Origin: Mycogone perniciosa
Taxonomy: Eukaryota > Ascomycota > Sordariomycetes > Hypocreales > Hypocreaceae
Assembly: GCA_025331125.1 (NCBI GenBank)
Contig: JAOALB010000138.1
Location: 62,001-126,000 of the forward strand
Reading direction: 5' to 3'
Length of the DNA: 64,000 bases
The notes beneath the pieces are model-generated. The model was not told where the DNA came from. It worked only from the letters and a program-made list of their open reading frames with translations, and made no database searches. How positions within the stretch are numbered: position 1 is the first letter of the stretch; each line of letters begins with the position of its first letter. Position numbers and translations under genes: made by a program. Of this stretch, positions 13,079 to 23,651 are shown in pieces.

Positions 13079-14690
13079 TGTGCTCTGATTTTTTATGAAT
13101 TATTTGCCCCTAGAACTAGGGCACTTGTTCCAATCATTTATGAAGGTGACGATATCGTGGGGTGAGGTTATCATGGAGGGGCAATTTTTTTGATAGTGGG
13201 GTGGGGTTTGCAGAATTACGTCATTATGTAAGCAGCTCTTCTTCCAACTTCCCCGAGTTCATCATTCATTCTTTCATCCCATTTTTGTGTGTCCTTGTTC
13301 ATTCGTAATCGATTTCTCAAAAACACAGTCATTGACAGTTCACCAATGTCAAATGCAATATAACCTGCACTATCAGCTACAATTGCTGAGGTGTACACTT
13401 CACGTTTGCTGGCCTAGTACAACGGTTTGACAACCAACGTTCTCAAGCCCGGCATAAGTGCTATCTTATTGTTAACCATTTCAACGCCCCAAACAACAGC
13501 GGCGACCAATATAGCCGTCCTTTACTTTATTAGTGTGCACGCTCGGCAGAGTCTCAAGAAATTCCTCCAGGACTTGCTATGGAGCTCTCAATAGATGGAG
13601 AGCATGATGTCGATTTTAGCGATAATGAGCGTCAACAGGAACTCCGTTCAACGTTGTTTAGTCTTCCCGAGCACCTGATGAGCAATTTCTGTCTACAGGT
13701 TCCATCTAGATGAGAAGTCTTCCTCTTTAAGTGGGCATCTGTAGTATTGTGTTATTCGGAGACAAGCTTCTCGGTGCCAGTTATCTCCAAGTCCCCAGAA
13801 CCGGGAGTGCCTTCGTGGTAGTAGGTGACTGGGGGTATATTGGTGAATTCATTAAGTAGCCTGTTTGGTGTTGTCCCCCTATTGAATCTCTCTTTTTTAC
13901 CCGTTACCCATACGCTGCATATTACGGACAACTGGACAATCGAACCATTCACATCGTGTCTTGGTGCTTCACAGCGCGACTGCTCACATCCTTCTGGGGG
14001 ATATGGAAAAGAATGGTGTCAAACAGGATAGATCTACGGAGCCGGACCACTTGGTCATGCTTCGATTGGGTAAATGGAATACTGATGTTAATACCAAGGT
14101 ACCTACTAGTCAGTCTAGTCTTAGGCAGTGACAGTAATATTTAGTAACATTACAATGCAGTAATACAAGATCTTAATGTGAGAAAATCTATAAAACTAAA
14201 TCAACTAGTCCAATTCAATTATTCCTCTTTTAATAACGATTTTTGAAGCTTTGGGAACTAGTTTTGCGAGTATCTGCCTTTTCCGGTTCGCGTTTTACTA
14301 TCGGCTACTTGCCATCAAACGGACGACGGGAATGACACAATGTCGTTTTTCGCCCGAAGTTTGATTTCTAAATCGTCAAATTTTAATGCCAAAATCTGAG
14401 TCCCTTTTATTTAAAATCTATTCAACTGTAAAAGCTGGCTTATTTTGCTATTCTTTATCTGCCATGATGTTCTCTTCAAGAACCACTACAAGACCAAAGG
14501 ACCCGATCAAGACGAAGGCGGTGAGCTGCAATTTAACCGTTTGGTGCGGGACGCTAAACCAGAACCAGATAGAGAGAGGGGTGGCAGATCGATAAGACAC
14601 AAATTTTTGATTTTGTGCCCACCAACCACGAAGTAATACTCAGATCAAACCAATCTTCTAGTCCTCGTCTCGCGAATTGACAATTCCAGG
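13079..14690. other. Gene-free divergent region, partly AT-rich
   Basis: This lies between the starts of hgh1 (-) and enp1 (+). The stretch from about 14090 to 14420 is clearly richer in A and T than its surroundings. A 44-codon ATG ORF at about 13579 (MELSIDGEHDVDF) looks coding-like but has no partner exon that I could join. No gene is called. Confidence 0.5.
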
Positions 14691-16200
14691 ATGCCCAAAG
14701 CTACGACTCCCACAAGCGCGCGCCCTGGGCGACGCCACAATCCCCTGGAAGACGATATCCTGGCAACTGGTATTTTGCGAAACAAGCCGACCAAGAGAAA
14801 GTCCAAGGGCCTTGAGGGCGCAGAGGAGGCCTTTGTCGATTCCAAGGCCTCCAAGAACATCTTGCGGATAGGTCGCGAGCTGGCAGAGGAGGAAAATGCG
14901 GAGAGGGCAGTGCCAAAGGCCACTGTAGACGCGTTTGGATACGATTCGAGGTTCGGCGACGAGCTGGAGGAAGAGAACAAGACGTACGATGATGACGAGG
15001 TATGGGGAGACGATGATGAGATGGTTGAGGAGGTTGAGGTGGACCCGGAAGACCTCGAGACCTACAGGAAGTTCATGCCAGACGAGGAGGATGACCTGTT
15101 GAAGCACGGTTGGGATCGCAAGCCTTCTGGTGAGGAACAGGGAGAGTCTATCAACCTGGCCGATCTGATTCTGGAGAAGATTGCAGCCCACGAGGCCGCT
15201 CAGGCTAGCGGTGGCAATGTTCGCGCGCCAGATGACGATTATGAACTTCCTCCGAAGGTTGTGGAGGTATACACCAAGTAAGTTTCCGTTTTTTTAGAAC
15301 TGACAATGGCTTTTAGCTAACAGGATCAGAATCGGGGAGATTCTCTCTCGTTACAAGTCTGGACCGCTGCCTAAGCCTTTCAAGATCTTGCCAACTATCC
15401 CCCACTGGGAGGATATCATCGATGTTACGAAGCCTGAGAACTGGACTCCCAATGCATGCTACCAAGCGACCAGGATATTCGTGTCCAGCAAGCCTGGTGT
15501 GGTGCAGCGATTCCTGGAAATGGTGGTTCTGGAGAAGGTGCGCGAGGATATTTATGAGAACAAGAAGCTCAACGTACACTTGTTCAACTCTCTGAAGAAG
15601 GGTCTCTACAAGCCCGCCGCGTTCTTCAAGGGCTTCCTGTTCCCCCTTGTGGGCAGCGGCACCTGCACCCTGCGAGAGGCACACATCATTTCTGCTGTAT
15701 TAGCGAGAGTCTCTATCCCGGTCCTGCACTCTGCGGCAGCCATCAAGGGTCTCTGCGACATCGCTGCCCAAGAGGCCTCACAGGGCAGCGAGGGTGGCGG
15801 TGCGACAAACCTCTTCATCAAGACGCTGCTGGAGAAGAAGTATGCTTTGCCATACCAAGCCATTGATGCCTTGGTGTTTCACTTCTTGCGATTCCGCGCC
15901 GAGGACCCTGCTTCTGCCAGGGCTGGGGATTCCATGACAGTTGTCATGGGCGGATCTGATGTCAGGGCCAAGTTGCCAGTCATCTGGCACCAGAGCCTAT
16001 TAGCATTCGCGCAGAGGTACAAGGGCGATATCACCGAGGACCAGCGTGAGGCATTGCTGGATCTCCTGTTGACTCATGGCCACTCTGCTATCGGCCCTGA
16101 AGTCCGGCGAGAGCTGTTGGCTGGCAGAGGCCGTGGCGTTCCCTTGGAGCAACAGGAGATGGCCTTGGACGGTGATGACACGATGGTAATTGATGCCTGA
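14691..16200 (+). CDS. enp1: Bystin/Enp1, 40S ribosome biogenesis factor
   Basis: Two exons, 14691-15277 and 15324-16200, giving 487 aa. The basic N-terminus (MPKATTPTSARPGRR) is followed by an acidic central region (YDDDEVWGDDDEMVEE). The conserved bystin domain takes up the second exon, including LSRYKSGPLPKPFKILP and FFKGFLFPLV. Enp1 is an essential nucleolar factor that rides on pre-40S particles and is needed for 18S rRNA maturation; this is family knowledge. The acceptor is ambiguous: AACAG at 15323 and ATCAG at 15329 both keep the frame and differ by two residues (Ile-Arg). Length and domain order match the family. An in-frame ATG upstream is absent, so the start is secure. Confidence 0.95.
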
Positions 16201-16820
16201 TGACTGGTTCACGGGGCTGTCACGAAGAAGAACTCTTGCTGGCAGTTAATGAGGACATGTATGGCGTTTGGCGTACTGGATTGGGAAGCTGGAAAAGCAT
16301 GGCGACATGAGCACAGATGAATCAAGACTGCACCACAACAGATTTATAATTGTTTCATCAATTCCAACTCGTGAGAATCATTGATATTGAGAATAGTCGT
16401 GATGGTCAAGATATTACTCTACTGCTCGTGCCTTCCATCCAGAAATAGCCGAGGCTGAGGCTACAAAGCCTTGGTTGCCCCTGTAGGAAGGAAGATGTGA
16501 CAGCTCGAAGACCAGCATATACGCAAATGTTCAGCATCATACTTGGACTCGCACGAATCATATTCCATCAACTTCTCCTACCCATACAATTGCTGAATTC
16601 GAGATCCTATCGACCTAATGCCAAAAGGGCCTCGGTAGCTTTTGGGGGGTTTCCATATAATTACTCTTCTCTCCTCTCCCTTCTGCCTCCTTGTTCGCTT
16701 CGTCTCCCATCTTTTTAATATATTTTGAATCCCTTTGTTTGTTTGTTCGTCTTTTGCTGGCTTGTTTCTTCTTATCCTCGCATTCGCAATTCGCTCCTGT
16801 TAAGACGGGTATACTCCGTC
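16201..16820. other. Intergenic region, T/C-rich leader of the next gene
   Basis: This contains the enp1 3' flank. From about 16660 to 16800 there is a pyrimidine-rich tract (CTCTTCTCTCC, TTTGTTTGTTTG), which is common in promoters and 5' leaders of filamentous fungi. No gene is seen. Confidence 0.5.
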
Positions 16821-18633
16821 ATGTCAGATTCGCTGATTCAAAGGACCATAATGCACAATGCATCGACTCCAACCGACCTAAGGTGCGTATTTCCTCACCA
16901 AACCTCATTCCAAGTCTTCTATAAGAGTGTCTTTGCGCGTGCTTACCACGCATGAACAGTTACTTTGACTTCTCACTCCAATCCGTACCAGGTCCTCCAT
17001 TTGTGTTCCTCTCCTTTTCGAGTCCTCCCGCCGACGCTGCTGAGACGCCACGGGCTGCTCCCTAGGAGAGGGTTATGCAGGACGGTGTATTCACGAGTTT
17101 GAGTTCACCAGCAGTTTCAGCAACAGGCAGAACCCCGGGAGGATCATCCACCCCGAGATTCGGTGTTGACCCGCCACGTCCACCTCGTGACGGATTCGAG
17201 TGGGTTTGGTTCCCTGAGGGATACTGGGCGGAGAGACGGCTCATAAGCTCGCCTCGAAAGAGCAATGCCAGCTCACGCTTCTAGAAGTGGCGCTCACGCT
17301 CAACAAAGTCGGCCAGCGAGGGCGAGGCGCTCAATGATGTTGTGCGTACCTCTCCCGCGGCTTCGATATCCGGGCTGCAGTCGCGGCACGAGCAGACAAT
17401 CCAGCCTGCTTGGAGCCCATACCTGTCTGAATCGGAGCATGTATTTTCGCTACAGAACCCGACTGTCTCTGTGTCCACCGCTGCGGCCGCCTTTGCTTCG
17501 CCAAGATCCCAACAGTCAAGCGAGAGCGTCGTGGTATCGCCAGGTTCAAAGACTTACCGACTAGATGATGTTCCTGAAGGAGACTCACTTGACAGTATGG
17601 CCGCATCTATCAAGACCGTCTCCCCTGGGACACCAATCCTCTCCCCTAGGGCGATATACATGAAAGCCAAAAGAGAAATCGAGTTTAAGTTAAAGCACAA
17701 GGGAAATTAGGAGTTACTCGCCAGCCCAGACAAGAGCCCCCGAGCCGAGTATCAGAAGAAACCGAAGCATTGCTGCAATGCTATCACTCCAAATGACTGC
17801 TGTCGTGCCCAAGCCACCGTTGATGGCACACGCAGCTTCCTCTCTGCCCAGAGTATCAGCAAGGGAACCTGGTTTAAGGACGAGTCACACACGTCCAGGA
17901 TCTCGCGAAAGCTATTCGGCAAAGCACCGTGGCATCGCAAGGAATCGGGAGACTCCTTTATCAGTGTTTCCAGTTCCGTGCGAGCAGTACTCAAGGGCAA
18001 GACTCCACCCGCAACACCCTTGTCAAACGGTCTGAGCTATACAAGTATAGTCCAATGATCACTGTTTGTCACTCATAAAAACTAAAATCATGTCTAGATA
18101 GCTTCAATTCGGCAAATAACCCCTTTCCTGGAGGAGTAAGTACTATGCTCTCTTTGAGTTCTTAGAGAAACCCTCCTCATATGCAACCTTAGGAAGCCGT
18201 ACGGGTAAGCACACCACCTCTCGACGAAGATACTGCGGATGGCAAGCCTCGAGGCTTCTTTACGTCTATGACACCTCCCATCTCCGATAGTGGGGAGACA
18301 GGTGCCAGAACACCCGCTGCCTTGTCTCTTCGCTCATGCTCACACTATAGTATCCACGGCAATAGCATGGTGTCGCAGCCCCGTGAGTGGTGGGAGCAAA
18401 TACCCCAGCGTGGGAGCCGGCGCGATATTTTTGACAACTGCGTCGGTCAGTTCGAATTCGATATCCCGGAGCATTTGCCCAGCAGTCCTATGTGTCCCAC
18501 CAACAGTCGTCATAAAAGTGGCGGCACTGGTCTATGTGTCTATCATGGGCGCAGGAGAGCCACGTCTGTGCTCAGGGATGGGGCAAGTACGGGAGAGGAT
18601 TCGGGATGGACTTCAGTGAGCAGTACAAGGTAA
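16821..18633 (+). CDS. Conserved-looking protein of unknown function interrupted by two in-frame TAG codons
   Basis: Proposed exons are 16821-16882, 16960-17002, 17066-18044, 18098-18135 and 18193-18633, 521 codons in all. The boundary at the end of exon 2 is uncertain (donor 16985 or 17003). The product is hydrophilic, with many Ser, Thr and Pro residues. It contains the stretch DGFEWVWFPEGYWAER (from about 17192), and a C-terminal exon with TPPLDEDTADGKPRGFFTS. I recognise no domain of known function. The main exon carries TAG at 17282-17284 and at 17708-17710, yet the same frame stays open and coding-like on both sides, and later introns still fit in phase. No GT-AG intron can remove the first TAG without deleting the aromatic motif. 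The second could be removed only by a 42-nt intron (17683-17724), shorter than the other introns modelled here. Reading both TAGs as TGG (Trp) would give one continuous product. It is either a young pseudogene or a recoded gene. Confidence 0.65.
17276..17289 (+). other. Short inverted repeat centred on the first in-frame TAG
   Basis: CGCTT and AAGTG (one G-U pair) can form a 5-bp stem around a CTAG loop. The A of the stop codon (17283) sits in the loop, with T just before it. Both features match what is known of A-to-I mRNA editing sites in Sordariomycetes. A 5-bp hairpin can easily arise by chance, so this is weak support. Confidence 0.4.
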
Positions 18634-18921
18634 CTGCGTCTGCCAGTCATTGTATTGTGTGTGTAAGTGTGACTTGTATATGAGTGGTATCAAAAAGCCA
18701 CGAATGGCTACGCTATAACCTTTGTATCGTGAAAATCATGAAAGCCCAACTCCGTTCCTGTAATAAATTCAACACCCTTCCTTCTTTGAAACGTAGGTTG
18801 CTTTTTTTGGGTTCCATCCCAGCGGTATACCTTTAGGACAGATTGGCGCCTGGTTGATAAACCGTTTCCAATACCAGGAATCGGATCTTTCACCCTGTAC
18901 AGTTCTTTTGACTCCTTGCAT

Positions 18922-21368
18922 TTATCGCTGTCCACTAGTGGGAACATCCTCCCACCCTTCTCTCTCAGCGCGTTGTCTATACGAGGTCGATCTCTGCTGC
19001 CTATCCCCCCTTCTTCCCTCCTCATCATCCGCGGGAGGTAGCACCACACCCTCGCTCTCCTGCTCATCAGCACCCCTCTTCCTATCGTTATTCCACGACG
19101 TAAGGGGCACCTCGACGGGGACATAAGGCCTCTCCCGACGGAACAGGTTTCCCCTGCCATTACTACCGCTGCTCTGGAAGAACAAGGGTGGGGAGTTGCC
19201 CACGTGAGTGAGGATGAGGACGGTGAGCCAGAGGAACGTAATGGTGGGCAGGACCCAGGGACTGTCGAGGAAGCGCATGGCTTCGACCGGGTGGTAGAAG
19301 AGGATAGCGACGAGGCCGATGCCGAGGGCGAGGAGGAGGTAGATTGTGGTGCGGATGATGGGCCAGGGTTTCCAGGGGGTCATGCGGGAGATGATGGTGA
19401 GGGCCGTCATGATGGTTAGGGCGCAGCCAGCGGAGATGTAGCCGTATGCGAACTAATTATACACGTTAGTATGGAACAGAGATGGTTCTTGAAAATGTGA
19501 ATGCTTACCACGAGGCGGTAACGTCCCCATGTCTTTTCGTTGACGGTGACTTGGAAGTTGCCGTTGTTGGCGTTGGCTTCTGATGATGCGCCGACTTTCT
19601 GTCTAACGTCGGGAGTGAGATCAATGTCGAACGTCTCAAAGATGGCGTTGCCCATGGACGACAAGAGCACAGTGACAATCCCGCCCAGCTTTTCCAGTGC
19701 GGGCAAGTTCGAGGGGGAGATGCTGCTTAGATTGCCCGTCTGATCCAGGGCAACGAGCTCGGGCCAGAAACTATTCGGAATTTGGCTGATGTTTGCAATA
19801 GCAGACTTGACCGAATCATCGGTAGTTGAGTATTTCGGCTTATACACGTTGAAGAACTCGGCCGTCGCGTTGGTGAGATTGCGCTGGACCTCGCGGCTGG
19901 TTGCTGTGGCGAGCTTGGAGAAGTCCCAGAGGATCCAGTGGTCGCCAATGCTGTTGATGGCGTCGACGACTTTGGCCCAGATGATGAATTGGGTGAAGCC
20001 GGCCATGAAGAGGACTAGAGAGAGGTTGAAGGGCAGGTGGAGGCCGGCCCAGATTTGTTGGCGCCAGGCGGGGAGGTAGTCGTGCTTCATCCAGTCGAAG
20101 TAGATGAGGAAGATGAAGTAAATGGTTGCCGTGGCGGCAGTGATGATGCCAATGACGGTTGGATCTGAAAGTAGAGCAATGTCAGCGTGTGTTCTGGACA
20201 CGGGGCAAAAATGAAGGTCAGCTTACTCCAGGAATCAGGTGTTTGAACGATTTTCACGACATTGACAGCCACGGAGATGATGCCATCGCCCAGAATCATG
20301 ACCGTCAACAGACTCATACGTTTCATCAAGTGGGTCTTGGTGAAGCTGAGGATAGGGAAGTAATTGGAGATGACGAGACCGCCAATCGCCTCCAACCCAG
20401 AGATGACGTACCAGGTCACAAAGACCCGGCTCCTGGTCTCGTGGAAGCGAAAGGTGATGCCCAGGTATATGGCGCCTGAGATGAGGCACATGGCCATCTG
20501 GACATACAGACCAAGGCGAGCCTTTTTGAATTTCCGGGTATGGTACAAGATGGTGCCGTACTCCATAGCCAAAACCCACCGCGAAGCACAGAGGATGAGA
20601 GCTTGAATCAAGTCAGTCAGAATACGGGCGATGGATGATAGCAGGATTTCCATGTTGGGGTGAGCGAGCTTACACATGGTTCTCATGGTTTGCATGTGCT
20701 GGTTGGTCGGGTCGAAATGGGGAGCCACGACAGCGAAGCCGACCAAAACACCCAGTTGCATAGCCCTGCATGCTCGTTCTTTTTGTTTGCTGTTAGCTGG
20801 GGTTTTCCATCTACTATTGGCACAAAGGAAGTCTTACCAAAGACGCTGTCGGTGACGAACCGGACATCGTACAAGGTAATAAGAAACCAGGTCAACCACA
20901 GAAGACTGCGAGAAGGAGCCCGAGTCAGTGTTTGCAGCAGAGCAGTGGAAGATGATGGGATCCCCAAACGAACCAGAAGTATCCCACATAGGCCTTGAAT
21001 CGTGCATGGTTGGTGACGGCTTGGTTCTGGGCGAAAACGGTGTAGTTGGCGGCGAAGAAGAGGTCAAAGAAGACTTCGAGAATACTCGCATCGTCGTGCT
21101 ATAATTGATAGATTAGCATCATCAGCAGCAGCAGTAGTAGTAGTATCCAAGATACAAATGGTGAACATGATTTCCCGGGGGCGGATTGTTGTTGACGAAC
21201 CCTCTGCACATTTGGAAAGTCTCTGTCACCAAAGCCGCTGAGATTGGGCAGGTTTTCGCCATCGTTGGCTTGAGAATGGGAATGCTTTTCGTGGTCGTGG
21301 ATAAGCGGGCTCTTGAGAAGGCGAAGCTTCTCGCGATGGACAATTGGCGGTGCCTCGTTGTCCGCCAT
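18922..21368 (-). CDS. LtrA-like multi-pass membrane protein
   Basis: Seven exons on the minus strand: 21201-21368, 20974-21098, 20838-20905, 20674-20772, 20227-20601, 19509-20164 and 18922-19452, giving 673 aa. A hydrophilic N-terminus with many His and Asp residues leads into HDDASILEVFFDLFFAANYT, the entry motif of the low-temperature-requirement A (LtrA) family. At least eight hydrophobic helices follow, including LLWLTWFLITLYDV, ISNYFPILSF and a segment with ILGDGIISV. A long loop of about 150 residues (around 330-480), with several N-glycosylation-type NxT/S sites, separates two later helix groups. The C-terminal tail is charged. The family is found in bacteria and fungi and its transport or sensing role is unproven. 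Exon D uses acceptor AACGAG at 20773, chosen because it keeps the frame. Confidence 0.85.
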
Positions 21369-23651
21369 CGTCTCGTCTCGTCTCGTCTCGGACTGCTGAC
21401 GCTAAAGAAGAGCGCACTCGTACGAGTACTCGGAGTTCTCTGCAGAATTAATAGCGGCACACAGCCAGCGTGGGAGATGAGAGTTCCATTCGGGGTCTCA
21501 CAATTTATTATATGTATTAGATTTCGGATTCCGGCAGCTGGCAGTGCTCGTTGGCTGCATTCACGTAATGTAATAATAAAATCACAGCCCAGAAGTCGCA
21601 CCGCAGCAACGGCCCAATGGGTGTGGGAGAAAAAGAGACAGACAGAAACAGAAACAGAGAGTGGCACGGGCAAACGAAATTGACCCACAAGGAATGAATG
21701 AATGGATGGATGCCCGACTGCAGCAACTGATCAGTTGGTTGACTGATCTGATACGGTGGGGAGAAGCAAAGTGTTTGAGCAGCCTCGATCTTGGCAAAGC
21801 CCCTTGTCACAAGGCTGAGCCAACCTGTATGCACTCGTCTGCGCTCGTCTGCACACATACATACATGGCAATCCATTCGGAGGACGCAGAAGGTGATTCG
21901 AGCCCCTCATGCCGGGCCTAAGCTGCGGCGGATCATCTCATGCTGCTACGTGGGCGGCTTTGACAAAGACATCTGCTGCTTCGAGGCTCTCGGGGCTCTT
22001 GGCCTTGAGGCGCTGGCATCATAAGGGCCACACACCACAACGCCAAGATGCCGACAAGAAACACGTCGCCATATTAGTTGATGATGCTTCTTATCCTCGT
22101 ATGTAATACATAGATAGTACGGAGTAGTACGGAGTACTTGGTTATGCTGCTGCAACATCACATCTCCGGCCAAGGCCCACCTGAATGTCTTAGGTGGGCA
22201 TATGCTCGGCGTTTGCTAGAGAAGCCACCTACTCGTATGTACTCGTAGGCGGCAAGCCGGCAGATGAGAAGAGCCTACTCCGTACAGAGCCAAAAGGAAA
22301 ATCTCCGCCGTTCCGATTCGATCATCATATTCGTACTCCTTTTTTCGCGTCACGGCTGGCTGGCTCGGCAGCTTACCCCGTGCATCGATCGTCACACAGA
22401 GCGCGTATGAGTACGGAGTACATACTTCGTACGCACAATGTATTTTCTGCAGTTTCAGCAACACCCCAAAGCCCCAGCTCTCTAGGGCTTGGATTGGGCA
22501 ATAATGTGAGACCACAGCAGGTAATTTACCCACAGCGGTTCTTTTTTCTGGGGCTGTGTGCAGTCCCTCGAGCCAGAGGGGGGCTGTGCGAAGCAGTGAA
22601 TTTGAATGGTTCCACGAGGGAGATCCGGATCCTCACAGCCCCCCGTTTCTCCGCCGCTTTGTGCTGTGAGTCTCAGAGTGGCATGTTGGCGAGCTTGAAA
22701 TTACTTATGTTGGGAGCCTTGGCATAATACCGCATTTGTGTGGATGATGTAAGAAGGTTGAGGTTGTCCGAAGCGGCCGAGACGTCCGAGAGTATTGGCC
22801 ATTCCAAGTTACATAAGACTGGACGAAGTCTTCTTATTGATGGATATCGAAAGCCCTTGGATACTTCATAGGTTGCTGAGATTAACCAACGAATATATAT
22901 GTAAGCTCGCCAACAAATTCGTCTGCCGTTTAATACTCGTACATGTTACCCTGTTGGTGGGCCAAGGATTAGCTCCCAGGCCCACATCGCCAACGGGAAT
23001 GGCTTGGACAATTGGCAAACATACTCGTACCAGTTCTAGTTTCCATTGTGAGTTTACCAAGATGGTCAGTAGTATATATTCATTCGTGCTAGTTATCTGT
23101 CTCTGGCCGCTATGGATATAAGTTATATCTTGCAGCGTTAACCACTCTTGCAGGATACCCTATCATCGATTAATAGTAACGCTGCTGGCCAACAAAAGCC
23201 CTTTACACCCGTATTAGAAGGCGATGGCAATTCCGTAGCGAAGAGATAATGCAACAAGTTACCAAGCAAAAGAATCTCTTAATTAAGCTATAATATTTCC
23301 TTTCTTTAAGCACAAGACTGGTCTACAATAATTCTACGAGATGCTCACAATTGCCTGATTTGGCCTTGTGCCAGGAACTGTATGGAGCACGTGTCACAGC
23401 GCTAAGTGCTAACACTAATAGGTAGCGCGTGTGCTCGTTAACTCGCCCCCAAGACGCGCTAAACGCGTTCGAATTGATCCTTTGTGAATTGAACTTCGTT
23501 CTGGAATGCTATACTGCAGCCACACGAGTCGAGTCTTGGAGCAGTGACCAGATTCTACAATTGCGCGATGCATAACCGGCCTTTTTGAAACGACCTCGAC
23601 TTCGAATTGCATACTGCACCTCCACAGGCGGTTGACTGCCGCTGGCCGGCG
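21369..23651. other. Gene-free divergent region between LtrA-like gene and orc4
   Basis: About 2.3 kb that must contain both promoters. It holds TACGGAGTA or its complement at 22118, 22128, 22276 and 22412, and TACTCGTA at 22230, 22240, 22934 and 23022. The part from about 22730 to 23380 is relatively AT-rich. No ORF looked coding. Confidence 0.5.

Noticed and set aside
14090..14420. AT-rich stretch as a possible RIP-mutated transposon relic
   Set aside because: It is too short, with no terminal repeats or transposase fragments visible.
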